A stretch of 64,000 bases of DNA from Primorskyibacter aestuariivivens (GTDB taxonomy: Bacteria > Pseudomonadota > Alphaproteobacteria > Rhodobacterales > Rhodobacteraceae): the NCBI RefSeq assembly GCF_028023675.1, contig NZ_JAQIOZ010000020.1:1-64000 (forward strand), in the 5' to 3' direction. Below are positions 55,194-64,000 of this stretch, in pieces. Each line of letters opens with the position of its first letter. Within the stretch, counting starts at the first letter, position 1. Both the position numbers and the translations under genes were made by a program. The notes under the pieces are model-generated. The model was not told the DNA's origin. It saw nothing but the letters and a program-made list of their open reading frames with translations, and did no database searches.

Positions 55194-56468
55194 TCAGCGG
55201 TCGAGCCCGGTGAGCGCGGCGGCGAATTCTTCGGGATCAAAAGGTGCCAGATCGTCGATCTGTTCGCCCACGCCGATGGCATGGATCGGCAGGCCGAATT
55301 TGTCGGCCAGCGCCACCAGCACGCCGCCCTTGGCGGTGCCGTCGAGCTTGGTCATGACGAGGCCCGAGACATCGGCCAGTTCCTGGAATGTCTTGACCTG
55401 TGACAGCGCGTTTTGCCCTGTCGTGGCGTCCAGAACGAGCAGGGTGTTATGCGGCGCATCGGGGTCTTTCTTGCGAATGACGCGCACGATCTTGGCCAGT
55501 TCCTCCATCAGGTCCTTGCGGTTCTGCAGCCGCCCCGCCGTGTCGATCATCAAAAGGTCCGCACCGTCGCGCGCGGCCTGTTCCATGGCGTCAAAGGCAA
55601 GGCTCGCGGGGTCCGAGCCCTCGGGCGCGGTCAGCACTGGCACGCCGGCGCGTTCGCCCCAGACCTGCAGTTGTTCCACCGCGGCGGCGCGGAACGTGTC
55701 GCCCGCGGCGATCACCACATTCTTGCCCGCGGCGCGGAACTGGCTGGCCAGTTTGCCGATGGTTGTGGTCTTGCCCGAACCGTTCACACCGACCACCAGT
55801 ACGACCTGCGGCTTCTTCGCATAAAGCGGCAGGGGTTTGGCCACCGGCTCCATCACGCGGGTGATTTCCTGCGCCAATGCGCCCTTGATTTCATCCACCG
55901 AGAGTTTCTTGCCATAGCGCCCCTCGGCCATGTTGCCGGTGACGCGCAGCGCGGTGTCCACGCCCATATCCGAGGCGATGAGCAGTTCTTCGAGCTGTTC
56001 GAGCATGTCGTCGTCCAGCTCGCGGCGCAGCACTTCTTTCTGCGCGCCACGCCCCAGAAGACGGCCCAGAAGGCCGGGTTTGGGCGCGGGCGTCTCTGCC
56101 GGGGTCGTGTCGGGAATTTCGATCGGGGTCGGGGCGGGCGTTTCCCGCGGCGGTTGCGGTGCCTCCTCCGGCACCTCGGCGGGGGCTGGAATCTCCACCG
56201 GAGCCTCAGGGGCCGGGTCCGGTTCAGGCTGAGGGACCGGGACAGGCGTCGGTTCCGGCTCTGGTTGCGGTTCCGGTTCCGGTTCCGGCGCGGGGTCGGG
56301 GACCGGCGTTGGCGCAGGATCGGGTTCGGGAGCCGGGGCAGGATCTGGCGTGACCTCGGGATCGGCGGCGCTTACCTCGCCCCCATCCTCGACAATCGCT
56401 TCCAGCCCCTGATCCAGCTTGGACGAGGACTTGAACAAACGGTCCTTGAGTTTCCCGAAAAACGACAT
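55194..56468 (-). CDS. ftsY: Signal recognition particle receptor FtsY
   Basis: 424 residues from the ATG at 56468 (AAGGAGA before it). After an amphipathic N-terminus (MSFFGKLKDRLFKSSSK) there is a long Pro/Glu/Asp/Ala repeat tract (about 40-130, with alternating PEP and PDP), then the NG domain: helical N part, G1 GVNGSGKTTT, DTFRAAA, DTAGRLQN and TKLDGTAKGG. It docks ribosomes carrying membrane proteins at the inner membrane. The tract replaces the acidic A domain of E. coli FtsY. Confidence 0.96.
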   Translation of the reverse strand: MSFFGKLKDRLFKSSSKLDQGLEAIVEDGGEVSAADPEVTPDPAPAPEPDPAPTPVPDPAPEPEPEPQPEPEPTPVPVPQPEPDPAPEAPVEIPAPAEVPEEAPQPPRETPAPTPIEIPDTTPAETPAPKPGLLGRLLGRGAQKEVLRRELDDDMLEQLEELLIASDMGVDTALRVTGNMAEGRYGKKLSVDEIKGALAQEITRVMEPVAKPLPLYAKKPQVVLVVGVNGSGKTTTIGKLASQFRAAGKNVVIAAGDTFRAAAVEQLQVWGERAGVPVLTAPEGSDPASLAFDAMEQAARDGADLLMIDTAGRLQNRKDLMEELAKIVRVIRKKDPDAPHNTLLVLDATTGQNALSQVKTFQELADVSGLVMTKLDGTAKGGVLVALADKFGLPIHAIGVGEQIDDLAPFDPEEFAAALTGLDR

Positions 56469-56558
56469 GGGCGGTCTCCTTTGTCCGTGACGTATAACTT
56501 TCCTGTCACAAGGAAAAGGCCCGGTTGACTTGAGGTCTGCGCTCTTCACAGTAAAGCC

Positions 56559-57509
56559 ATGAAAATCTGGGTGGCCTGTTGTCTGGTTCTGGGCCTTTTG
56601 TCCGGCCCTGTTTTTGCGCGCCCGAGTGAGGATGCGCCGGGTAAGCTCTGTTCGCGCGGTGCGTTCGGACCGGTGGAATGTATCCGCGCCGCGCATTTCG
56701 TGCATGATGTCTGCCAGTCCATCGAGGTTCAGGCGCTGCGCCACGGGCTGGACCCGGCGTTTTTTGCGCGGCTTTTGTGGCAGGAAAGCCGGTTTGACCA
56801 GAATGCGCTGAGCCATGCCTATGCCATGGGGATTGCCCAGTTCATCGCCGCAACGGCGGAGAAACGCGGGCTCCGGGACCCGTTCAACCCGGCGCAGGCC
56901 ATTGAACATTCGGCACAATATCTGGGTGAGCTGACCCGGCGCTACGGCAATCCCGGGCTTGCCGCGCTGGCCTATAACGGGGGCGAAGAGCGCGCCGACT
57001 TGTTCCTCAAGGGCAGGGGGCTGGCGCAGGAAACGGTGGATTACGTGATCATCATCACCGGGTTGCGCGCCGAGGACTGGCGCGACGACCCGCCCGGGAT
57101 TCGCGATTACCGGCTCGATCCTGTGCTGCCGTTCCGCGAGGCCTGTCACGAACTGGCCACGGGGCGGCGGGTGACGCCCTTGACCGATATCGTCTTTGAG
57201 CCCGACAAATCCGCCCGCAGCCTGCGCCCGCGCGCGCGACCGGTGCCGAAACTGGCCAAATGGGGCGCGCAGTTCGCCTTTGGCAAGACCGAGGACCGCG
57301 CGCAGTCCAATTACGACCGTGTCACGCGCGCCTGCCGCCGCACGCTGACCGGCAAGCGCCCGGATATCATCTATGTCAAGAGCCGGGTGCGCGGGCGGCC
57401 GGGTTATTACATGGCGCGGGTCAGTTCCATGGATCGGGACGAGGCGGATGATATTTGCGATGCGGCGCGTAAACAGGGGTGTACCTGCGCGGTGTATAAG
57501 AATTGGTAG
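56559..57509 (+). CDS. Lytic transglycosylase (SLT domain)
   Basis: 316 residues with a signal peptide (IWVACCLVLGLLSGPVFA). The SLT domain (about 55-170) has the catalytic Glu in LWQESRFDQNA, followed by AYAMGIAQFIAATAEKRGL and LAALAYNGGEERAD. The C-terminal 130 residues (PARPVPKLAKWGAQFAFGKTEDRAQSNYD..., ending CDAARKQGCTCAVYKNW) look like a SPOR-type or otherwise murein-associated tail. It cleaves glycan strands to 1,6-anhydro ends. It is divergent from ftsY. Confidence 0.9.
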   Translation: MKIWVACCLVLGLLSGPVFARPSEDAPGKLCSRGAFGPVECIRAAHFVHDVCQSIEVQALRHGLDPAFFARLLWQESRFDQNALSHAYAMGIAQFIAATAEKRGLRDPFNPAQAIEHSAQYLGELTRRYGNPGLAALAYNGGEERADLFLKGRGLAQETVDYVIIITGLRAEDWRDDPPGIRDYRLDPVLPFREACHELATGRRVTPLTDIVFEPDKSARSLRPRARPVPKLAKWGAQFAFGKTEDRAQSNYDRVTRACRRTLTGKRPDIIYVKSRVRGRPGYYMARVSSMDRDEADDICDAARKQGCTCAVYKNW

Positions 57510-57917
57510 CGCGTGGGCGCCTCCGGGGACTTGAGCCGTATGAGGTGGGTGCTGCGGGGTATGTCTTCAGGGGCTGAATGTCTGGAAAGAGCCCAGGATG
57601 CCAGCCCACCATTCGATGTGCCCACGCCCGCCAGCGTCCAAGAGCCCGATTTCTTCAAAAGAAATCGGTCCGGAAACTTTGAAAGTTTCTGGCGCATTGG
57701 TCCGCTCCTTCCGCACTATCGTCATCGCCCCCCGCATGCCAGACGATCTCAGGAGACGCGGCATGAGACCGGATTGCGAACAAACCGGTCCCGGACGGGA
57801 GGGTTTCGCACAGGGTGCGACCAATTTGGGGGTGCGCTGGCGAAAAGGTGACTTAAATATTCACGTGCGACGCATTAGGAGTGTTGCATATATTTCCTGC
57901 GACGTTAGGGAGGCCGC
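57510..57917. other. 408-bp non-coding stretch before ccmF
   Basis: It contains the double-hairpin repeat at 57647-57692 and presumably the ccmF promoter. A minus-strand frame crosses the stretch but has no credible ribosome site or codon bias. GGGAGG upstream of the ccmF start is its ribosome site. I see no tRNA or other RNA gene. Confidence 0.5.
57647..57692. repeat. Tandem double hairpin between the transglycosylase gene and ccmF
   Basis: CGATTTCTT-caa-AAGAAATCG, then CCGGAAACTTT-g-AAAGTTTCTGG (one G-T pair). The first stem and the junction AAATCGGTCCG are shared with the copy at 53522. Confidence 0.75.
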
Positions 57918-59909
57918 ATGATCCCCGAACTTGGACAATTCGCACTGGCACTGGCATTGGGCCTTGCGCTTGTGCAATCCATCGTACCGATGATGGGGGC
58001 CGCGCGCGGCAATCTGGTCTGGATGCGCTCGGCGCAATCCACCGCGCTGGGTCAGCTGGTTTTTGTTGCCGTGGCCTTTGGCGCGCTGATGTGGGCCTTT
58101 GTGGTCAGCGATTTCACCGTCAAGAACGTGGCGGACAACTCCAACTCGCTCAAGCCGATGATCTACAAGGTCGCCGCCACATGGGGCAGCCACGAAGGTT
58201 CGCTGCTTTTGTGGACGCTGATCCTCACGCTGTTTGGCGCGGGCGTTGCGGTGTTTGGCGCGAATATCCCCCATGCGCTGCGGGCGCGGACGCTGGCGGT
58301 GCAGGCGTGGATTGGCGTGGGCTTCCTGAGCTTCATGATCTTTACCTCGAACCCGTTTGACCGGCTGTCGCCCGCGCCGGTGGATGGCTCTGACCTGAAC
58401 CCGCTGTTGCAGGATATCGGCCTCGCCCTGCATCCGCCGCTGCTTTACGTGGGCTATGTGGGCTTTTCCATCGTGTTCAGCTTTGCCGTCGCTGCGCTGA
58501 TCGAGGGCCGGGTCGATGCGGCATGGGCGCGCTGGGTGCGGCCATGGACGCTGGCGGCGTGGATGAGCCTGACCGGGGGGATCGCGCTGGGGTCCTGGTG
58601 GGCCTATTACGAGCTGGGCTGGGGCGGCTGGTGGTTCTGGGACCCGGTGGAAAACGTGTCCTTCATGCCCTGGCTTCTGGGCACGGCACTGTTGCATTCC
58701 GCCATCGTGACGGAAAAACGCGGCGCGTTCAAAAGCTGGACGATCCTGCTGGCGATCCTGACCTTTTCGCTGTCTCTGCTGGGCACCTTCATCGTGCGCT
58801 CGGGGCTTTTGACCTCGGTGCATGCGTTTGCCGTGGACCCCGAACGCGGCGTCTACATTCTTGCGCTTCTGGGCATTTCCATCGGTGGCTCGCTCACGCT
58901 TTATGCCTGGCGCGCGCCCGCGATGGAGGGCGGCGGGCTGTTCACGCCCATCAGCCGCGAAGGCGGGCTGTTGATCAATAACCTTCTACTGGCCACGGCC
59001 ACCGGCACCGTGCTGTTCGGCACGCTCTACCCGCTTTTCCTTGAGGCGATCACCGGCGAGAAAATCTCGGTCGGGCCGCCGTTTTACAACATGTCCTTCA
59101 ACCCGCTTATGCTGCCCCTGATCTTTGTCATGGGGCTGGGGCCGTTCCTGTCGTGGAAACGCGCGGATTTGCGCGGCGTGGCACAAAGGCTTTGGCTGGT
59201 GTTTGGCGTCAGCTTCGTAGCCATGCTGGTGGTCTGGTACATCGTCACCAAAGGCCCGGTGATTGCCATTCTGGCCTTTGGTCTGGCGATCTGGCTCATG
59301 CTGGCGACGCTTCAGGAATGGGGCGCGCGCATCAAGCTGTTCCGCGCGCCGTTTTCCGAAAGCTGGCGGCGGATGAAGAACCTGCCGCGCGCCTCGCATG
59401 GGATGACCATGGCCCATCTGGGGCTGGCGGTCTGCATCTTTGGCTTTGTCGGCTCGTCGGCCTGGAAAGACGAGGTGGTGACCTTTGCCGAGCCGGGGAC
59501 GAAGATCGTCGTGGCAGGCTTCACCGTGGAGTTTGAGGGCGTTGAGCGGGTGCGCGGGCCGAACTATATCGCCAGCCGTGCCACGCTGGACGTGACCCGT
59601 GACGGCGAGTTCATCACCAAGCTTTACCCGGAACGGCGCAACTACCCTGTCGCGCAAAGCTCCACGACTGAAAGCGCCATTCGCCACACGCTGGCGGGGG
59701 ACCTCTATGCCTCCATCGCCGCCCCGGCCTCGGAACAGGCGGGCAATGCCTGGACCTTGCGCGTGCTTTATGAGCCTCTGGTCAATTTCATCTGGCTGGG
59801 CTCGTTCATGCTTGTCCTGGGTGGCGCGCTGAGCCTGTCTGATCGTCGCCTGCGCGTGGGCGCCCCAAGACGGGCCAAGACGCCAGCAAATGTTCAACCT
59901 GCGGAGTAA
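57918..59909 (+). CDS. ccmF: Cytochrome c haem lyase subunit CcmF
   Basis: 663 residues, about 14 membrane helices. CcmF with CcmH/CcmI attaches haem b to apocytochromes c in the periplasm. The tryptophan-rich WWD motif is GWGGWWFWDPVENVSFMPWL (about 235-255), and conserved His residues occur in WGSHEGS, ALHPPLLYVGYVG and LLTSVHAFAVDPERG. It is the first gene of ccmF-ccmG-ccmH-ccmI. Confidence 0.97.
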   Translation: MIPELGQFALALALGLALVQSIVPMMGAARGNLVWMRSAQSTALGQLVFVAVAFGALMWAFVVSDFTVKNVADNSNSLKPMIYKVAATWGSHEGSLLLWTLILTLFGAGVAVFGANIPHALRARTLAVQAWIGVGFLSFMIFTSNPFDRLSPAPVDGSDLNPLLQDIGLALHPPLLYVGYVGFSIVFSFAVAALIEGRVDAAWARWVRPWTLAAWMSLTGGIALGSWWAYYELGWGGWWFWDPVENVSFMPWLLGTALLHSAIVTEKRGAFKSWTILLAILTFSLSLLGTFIVRSGLLTSVHAFAVDPERGVYILALLGISIGGSLTLYAWRAPAMEGGGLFTPISREGGLLINNLLLATATGTVLFGTLYPLFLEAITGEKISVGPPFYNMSFNPLMLPLIFVMGLGPFLSWKRADLRGVAQRLWLVFGVSFVAMLVVWYIVTKGPVIAILAFGLAIWLMLATLQEWGARIKLFRAPFSESWRRMKNLPRASHGMTMAHLGLAVCIFGFVGSSAWKDEVVTFAEPGTKIVVAGFTVEFEGVERVRGPNYIASRATLDVTRDGEFITKLYPERRNYPVAQSSTTESAIRHTLAGDLYASIAAPASEQAGNAWTLRVLYEPLVNFIWLGSFMLVLGGALSLSDRRLRVGAPRRAKTPANVQPAE

Positions 59910-59911
59910 GC

Positions 59912-60469
59912 ATGCAACGCATTCTGGTCTTCATTCCCATCGTCGTGGTGGCAATTCTTGGCGGCTTCTTTCTCTGGGGGCTGAATCCGGATCGGGACCC
60001 AAATGCGATCCCTTCGGTGTTGATTTCCAAACCGGCACCGCAGTTCGATCTTGGCCCCATCGCTGGCGTGGACAGCCCCGGGCTGAAGACCTCAGATCTG
60101 GCCGCTTCGGGCGAACCCGTAGTGCTCAATGTCTTTGCCTCCTGGTGCGTGCCGTGCCGGGCGGAGCATGGCGTTCTGACGCGTCTGGCGCGGGACGAAG
60201 GCTTTGACCTGATGGGCATCAATTACAAGGACAAGCCCGAGGATGCGCGCGCATGGCTGGAAGAACTGGGCAATCCTTACGCGCGCATTGGCGCGGATGA
60301 GACCGGGCGCGCTGGGATCGAATGGGGCATCTCCGGCGTGCCCGAGACCTTTGTCGTCGACGGCTCGGGCACCGTGGTCTGGCGTTATGTCGGCCCGATT
60401 GCGACCGAGCAGTCGCAAGACGAGCTGCGCGCGGCGCTGGCCGAAGCACGGGGCGGGGCGGGATCGTGA
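59912..60469 (+). CDS. ccmG: Thiol:disulfide interchange protein CcmG/DsbE
   Basis: 185 residues: an N-terminal membrane anchor (ILVFIPIVVVAILGGFFLWGL), then a periplasmic thioredoxin domain with the redox site ASWCVPCRAEH and the cis-Pro region GISGVPETFVVDGSG. It reduces the CXXCH cysteines of apocytochrome c before haem attachment. It begins two bases after the ccmF stop and overlaps ccmH by four. Confidence 0.96.
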   Translation: MQRILVFIPIVVVAILGGFFLWGLNPDRDPNAIPSVLISKPAPQFDLGPIAGVDSPGLKTSDLAASGEPVVLNVFASWCVPCRAEHGVLTRLARDEGFDLMGINYKDKPEDARAWLEELGNPYARIGADETGRAGIEWGISGVPETFVVDGSGTVVWRYVGPIATEQSQDELRAALAEARGGAGS

Positions 60470-60948
60470 AACATCTGCTGAGCCTGATCTTTGTGCTGCT
60501 GGCGGGTATCGCTCTGGCCGTGGAACCGGATGAAATCCTCGACGACCCGGAGCTTGAGGCACGGGCACGGGCAATCTCCAAGGATGTGCGCTGTGTCGTG
60601 TGTCAGAACGAACCGATCGACAGCTCCAATGCGGGCGTGGCGCGCGACCTGCGCATCCTGATCCGCGAACGGCTGGTGGCCGGGGATAGCGACGACGAGG
60701 TGCGCGATTTCCTGGTCGAGAAATACGGCGATTACGTACTGTTCAAACCGCCCTTCAATGCCAAGACCTATGCGCTCTGGCTGGCGCCTTTGGCACTCTT
60801 GGGATTGGGCGGGCTGGCGGCGGCCACGGTCTTCTCGCGGCGACGCGGTGCGGCGGATGCACAGGCGGGGTTGTCGGACGAGGAAGAAGCGATAGTGGCC
60901 GAGCTGATGCAGCGCTTCGGGCAGGACAGACAAGACAAGGACGGCTGA
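60466..60948 (+). CDS. ccmH: Cytochrome c maturation protein CcmH (Cys-pair subunit)
   Basis: 160 residues from a GTG that overlaps the ccmG stop. A signal peptide (KHLLSLIFVLLAGIALA) precedes a periplasmic three-helix domain with the redox pair RCVVCQNEPIDSS, then a C-terminal membrane helix (TYALWLAPLALLGLGGLAAATVF). It works with CcmG to keep apocytochrome cysteines reduced. This is the short form; the TPR part is the separate ccmI gene. Confidence 0.95.
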   Translation: MKHLLSLIFVLLAGIALAVEPDEILDDPELEARARAISKDVRCVVCQNEPIDSSNAGVARDLRILIRERLVAGDSDDEVRDFLVEKYGDYVLFKPPFNAKTYALWLAPLALLGLGGLAAATVFSRRRGAADAQAGLSDEEEAIVAELMQRFGQDRQDKDG

Positions 60949-60951
60949 GCC

Positions 60952-62100
60952 ATGATGTTCTGGATACTTGGCGCCGCGATGGCGCTTGTGGCGGCTGTGA
61001 TCGTGGTGCTGCCCCTTTGGCGGCGCGGTGGGGCGCAGATCGGTCATACCGAGGGCGCGCTGGCCATTTTTGTCGATCAGCTCAAGGAAATCGAGGATGA
61101 GCGCGTGCGCGGTCTGATCTCGGACGAAGAGGCCGCGGCGGCGGCGGTCGAGATCAAGCGGCGCATGCTGAATGTCGAGAAACAGGGCGGCGCGCGCATC
61201 GTCAGCAAAGGCGGGGCGCTGGCGCTCATGGCCTCCGCTGTGCTGGTTCCGGCGCTGGCCGGTGGGGTGTACGTGCTCAATGGTGCGCCGGGCTTGCCCA
61301 GCCAGCCCTTTGCCGAACGCGCCGATGAACGCGAAGAAGACCGGCGCATCGCCGATCTGACAGAGCGGCTTCGCGCGCGGCTTCTGGCCGAAGAGAATGG
61401 CGGCGCGACCGAGGGCTGGGTGTTGCTTGGGCAGACCTATATGCGCATGGGTCGCTACGGCGATGCGGTCTGGGCTTTTGAGCGGCTGGAGGAGCGCGAA
61501 GACGTGACGGCCGGTATTCTCACGCAATTGGCCGAGGCGCTGATCGCCGTCGATCAGGGCGCGGTGACGGTGCGCGCCAATGCCCTGCTGGACCGGGCGT
61601 TGCAGATGGACCCGCTGAGCCCGGCGGGCAGCTATTACAAGGCGCAATGGCTGGAACAGGATGGCCGCCCAGCCAAGGCGCGGGAATTGCTGATGCTCCG
61701 CATGCGGCAGGAGGATAGTTTCCAGCCCTGGATGGAGAGTTTCCTGGCCCAGATCAACCGGCTTGGCGCAAGCATTGGCGAGGCGCCGGTGACCCTGGCC
61801 GATTTCGTCGACATGCCGCGCGGTCCCAGCGCCGAGGACGTGGAAGCGGCGGGCGAGATGTCTGAGGAGGATCGGGGCGCCTTTATCCGGCAGATGGTCA
61901 GCAATCTGGCTGAGCGGATGGAGGAAGAGCCGGAGAACCTCGATGGCTGGTTGCAGCTGGGCCGGGCTTATGGGGTGCTGGGCGAGCGTGAGAATGCGCT
62001 TGCGGCCTATCGTGCAGCCGAAGGTTTGCTGGACGGATTGGCGGCGGATGATCCGCGCCGGGGTGTTGTGGCACAGGGGCTGGCCGCGAACGGCGGGTAA
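60952..62100 (+). CDS. ccmI: Cytochrome c maturation protein CcmI (TPR apocytochrome chaperone)
   Basis: 382 residues with two N-terminal membrane helices (MFWILGAAMALVAAVIVVLPLW and GGALALMASAVLVPALAGGVYVL) separated by a cytoplasmic leucine-zipper-like loop, as in Rhodobacter CcmI. The periplasmic part holds TPR-like repeats (WVLLGQTYMRMGRYGDAVWAFERL, LDGWLQLGRAYGVLGERENALAAYRAAE). It binds the C-terminal helix of apocytochromes c. It follows ccmH by three bases. Confidence 0.94.
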   Translation: MMFWILGAAMALVAAVIVVLPLWRRGGAQIGHTEGALAIFVDQLKEIEDERVRGLISDEEAAAAAVEIKRRMLNVEKQGGARIVSKGGALALMASAVLVPALAGGVYVLNGAPGLPSQPFAERADEREEDRRIADLTERLRARLLAEENGGATEGWVLLGQTYMRMGRYGDAVWAFERLEEREDVTAGILTQLAEALIAVDQGAVTVRANALLDRALQMDPLSPAGSYYKAQWLEQDGRPAKARELLMLRMRQEDSFQPWMESFLAQINRLGASIGEAPVTLADFVDMPRGPSAEDVEAAGEMSEEDRGAFIRQMVSNLAERMEEEPENLDGWLQLGRAYGVLGERENALAAYRAAEGLLDGLAADDPRRGVVAQGLAANGG

Positions 62101-62110
62101 TCCAATTGAG

Positions 62111-62203
62111 TGCCTTCGGCACACTGTATTCAGCCGCTTCGCGGCGGTTTGGGGGCTCTGCCCCCGCCTTCGGCTCCCCCGAGGTATTTGCAAACAGAAG
62201 AAG
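62111..62203 (+). terminator. Hairpin array after ccmI with CCCCGAGGTATTT-type repeat, copy d
   Basis: Stems GTGCC-ttc-GGCAC (62111-62123), GCCGC-ttc-GCGGC (62133-62145) and GGGGGC-tct-GCCCCC (62151-62165), then GGCTCCCCCGAGGTATTTG and CAAACAGAAGAAG. It separates convergent ccmI and dsbD and probably ends both transcripts. Confidence 0.65.
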
Positions 62204-62217
62204 TGTGATGTGCTCGG

Positions 62218-64000
62218 CTAGTTTCCCGAGGCGTCGTTGACTGCGGTCAGGATCGCGTCCTTGCTCAGCAATTCGGGCAGCGCGATGCCATTGGGCGCGG
62301 CGGGGCCGTAGACCGCGTTGAACGGGATGCCGAAGCGGTTGAAGCGCTCCAGATAGGCCGAGATCGAGGGGTCCGGGCGGGTCCAGTCGGCCTGCATCGC
62401 GACGATGCCCTCGCTGGCCAGCAGGCTGGCAATGGGATCGCGGTCGAGTACGAGCGCCTTGTTGGCCTTGCAGGTCAGGCACCAGTCGGCGGTGACATCG
62501 ACGAACACGGTTTTGCCGCTCGCGACATGGCCCGAGATGGAGCTTTCGCTGAATGCGGCCCAGCGGGTTGCGCTGGCCGGAGCTTCGGGGGCAGGGCCTG
62601 AGAGGCGGGGCAGGGCAATGGCCAGTGCTGCGACAGCACTGACAAATGTCGCGCGCGCGGGCAGGCGGGGCAGGGCCAGCAGGATCAGGATCAGCGCCAT
62701 GAGCCCCGCCACGATCGCCGTCAGCGGCCAGCCCGCCACGCCCCAGAGCACGAAGAACAGCCAGAGCGCGGTGAGCGCCAGGAGCGCGCCCATCAGCCAT
62801 TTCAGCCCCAGCATCCAGCGTCCGGGCTTGGGCAGGAAGGCAACTGTGCCGGGGAAGAGCGCGATGGCGAGATAGGGCAACGCGAGGCCCACGCCAAGCG
62901 CGGTGAAAATCACCGCGATCTCCAGCGCGCCACCGGACATGGCATAGGCCACGGCGGTGCCAAGGAAGGGCGCGGAGCAGGGCGTGGCCAGCACGGCGGC
63001 AAAGGCACCAGTGGCGAAATCGCCCAGATGGCCGCTGCCGCCCGCAACCGACAGGCGGCTTTGCAGCGCCGAGGGCAGGGCCAGGTCGAACAATCCCGCC
63101 ATATTGGCCGCAAAGATCAGCAGTATGGCGATCATCGTGGTCAGAAAGACCGGGCTTTGGAATTGCAGCCCCCAGCCCACCGCGTGGCCCATGCTTTGCA
63201 GGGCATAGGTGGCCGCCGCCAGAACCCAGAAGAAGCTGATGATCCCGGCGGCTGAAAGCAGGAACCCCGTGCGCACCCGGGCGCGGCCTTTTTCGGCCTT
63301 TTTCATCGCCCCCATCAGCTTGATCGACAGGACCGGAAGGACGCAGGGCATGACATTGAGGATCAGCCCGCCCAGCACCGCGATCAGCGCGGTCCAGAGC
63401 AGCCCGGCATCTGGCGTGCGCGCAGGGGCCGGCGGTGGTGCATCAGACAAGAGTGCCGGCAGCGTGGCAGCAAACCCGCCATCGGTGGCGGTGAGGTGCA
63501 GATCGGGCGTGTCCTCGGGCAGGTAGAGCGCGGGGAAGCGCGCCCAGAGCCGGGTGCCGTCTCCGGAGAGACGGATCTCGGGCTTGCCGAAGGAGGCGTC
63601 GCCCAGTTCGGGGAAAACGTCGGGCGCGGCGAAGCCCGTGGGTTTGATCAGCGCCACGGTCAGCGCGTCATCGGACAGGTGCGCGGCCTCAAGGGTCATA
63701 TCCGTTTCGGCAGCATCAAGCGGTACCTGCGCCAACGCAACAGCCACCAGGCTTGCGGCCTCAGCATCGATCCCGGTGCTTTGGGGCAGCGCCAGCGTCA
63801 GGGTGAAATCCTCGGGGATGCAGATATCCTTGCAGACCAGAAGGCGGGCCTGAGTGGTGAGGGTCGCGGCCTCGCCCGGTTGGTCCAGTGCCACGCGGAT
63901 GGGAAAGACCACCTGGTCGCCATAGCCAAAATTTTCGATGTCAAAGGCGGTGAAGCGTGTGGGCGCGGGGTAGAGGAATTCGGTTTCGGCCACATTGTCC
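62218..64000 (-). CDS. dsbD: DsbD-family thiol:disulfide interchange protein (5' end outside window)
   Basis: At least 593 residues, with the N-terminus beyond 64000: the frame is open to the edge (DNVAETEF...). An N-terminal periplasmic domain has the cysteines of LLVCKDICIP. Eight or so membrane helices follow with the redox Cys of NVMPCVLPVLSIK and ATPCSAPFLGTAVAY, then a C-terminal thioredoxin domain with VTADWCLTCKANK. It moves electrons from cytoplasmic thioredoxin to periplasmic partners such as CcmG, which fits its place beside the ccm operon. The N-terminal domain looks closer to the ScsB-like type. Confidence 0.93.
   Translation of the reverse strand, partial: DNVAETEFLYPAPTRFTAFDIENFGYGDQVVFPIRVALDQPGEAATLTTQARLLVCKDICIPEDFTLTLALPQSTGIDAEAASLVAVALAQVPLDAAETDMTLEAAHLSDDALTVALIKPTGFAAPDVFPELGDASFGKPEIRLSGDGTRLWARFPALYLPEDTPDLHLTATDGGFAATLPALLSDAPPPAPARTPDAGLLWTALIAVLGGLILNVMPCVLPVLSIKLMGAMKKAEKGRARVRTGFLLSAAGIISFFWVLAAATYALQSMGHAVGWGLQFQSPVFLTTMIAILLIFAANMAGLFDLALPSALQSRLSVAGGSGHLGDFATGAFAAVLATPCSAPFLGTAVAYAMSGGALEIAVIFTALGVGLALPYLAIALFPGTVAFLPKPGRWMLGLKWLMGALLALTALWLFFVLWGVAGWPLTAIVAGLMALILILLALPRLPARATFVSAVAALAIALPRLSGPAPEAPASATRWAAFSESSISGHVASGKTVFVDVTADWCLTCKANKALVLDRDPIASLLASEGIVAMQADWTRPDPSISAYLERFNRFGIPFNAVYGPAAPNGIALPELLSKDAILTAVNDASGN

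Noticed and set aside
60385-62193. 602-codon minus-strand open frame
   Set aside because: It is antisense to ccmH and ccmI, which are clearly real; the frame is a GC-skew shadow.

Overview
The window looks like a chromosomal segment of a Roseobacter-group alphaproteobacterium (Rhodobacteraceae sensu lato). The evidence is the high GC content, a pyruvate dehydrogenase operon whose E1-beta carries its own lipoyl domain, a TRAP transporter, a complete ccmF-G-H-I run next to dsbD, a GSCFA protein, and short intergenic repeats that recur through the window. No rRNA, tRNA or CRISPR was found.

Region 1 (1-6.4 kb) is a small copper-handling island. The end of an IS3-like element cuts a DUF411 gene. 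Next come copZ, a Cu(I) P-type ATPase, a frameshifted TVP38-type membrane gene and a DUF302 gene on the minus strand. Facing away from them are a SHOCT membrane protein and a Tat-exported multicopper oxidase. An FNR-like box lies in the divergent promoter region. The island ends in AT-rich DNA followed by a short sequence resembling the 3' end of a tRNA-Ser.

Region 2 (6.4-34 kb) is backbone dominated by central carbon metabolism: pdhA-(membrane protein)-pdhB-(83-aa protein)-pdhC, fbaB, pgk, zwf-pgl-pgi and eno. A LacI-family-type palindrome (GTTAGCGCTAAC or a relative) lies upstream of pdhA, fbaB, zwf and eno, which suggests one regulator controls them together. Between these sit a WcbI-GSCFA fusion, a PLP decarboxylase, ftsB, an OxyR-like regulator that has lost the peroxidatic cysteine, two cyclophilins, a DUF3179 protein, a radical SAM protein whose 3' end is duplicated nearby, and several small genes.

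Region 3 (34-50 kb) holds a Fur-family regulator, an RhlE-type helicase, an Atm1-like ABC exporter, two small exported proteins, the murein genes amiC-like and mrcA, prfB, and a FIST / hybrid histidine kinase / LuxR response regulator signalling cluster. A second glycolytic gene, gap, follows.

Region 4 (50-64 kb) holds a DctP-DctQ-DctM TRAP operon whose binding-protein gene is frameshifted, the septation protein yciB, an EamA transporter, ftsY, a lytic transglycosylase, and the cytochrome c maturation operon ccmF-ccmG-ccmH-ccmI. It ends in a dsbD-type gene that runs off the right edge. Intergenic repeats (tandem double hairpins, a CCCCGAGGTATTTT-type element, and a large palindromic unit after prfB) punctuate the window.
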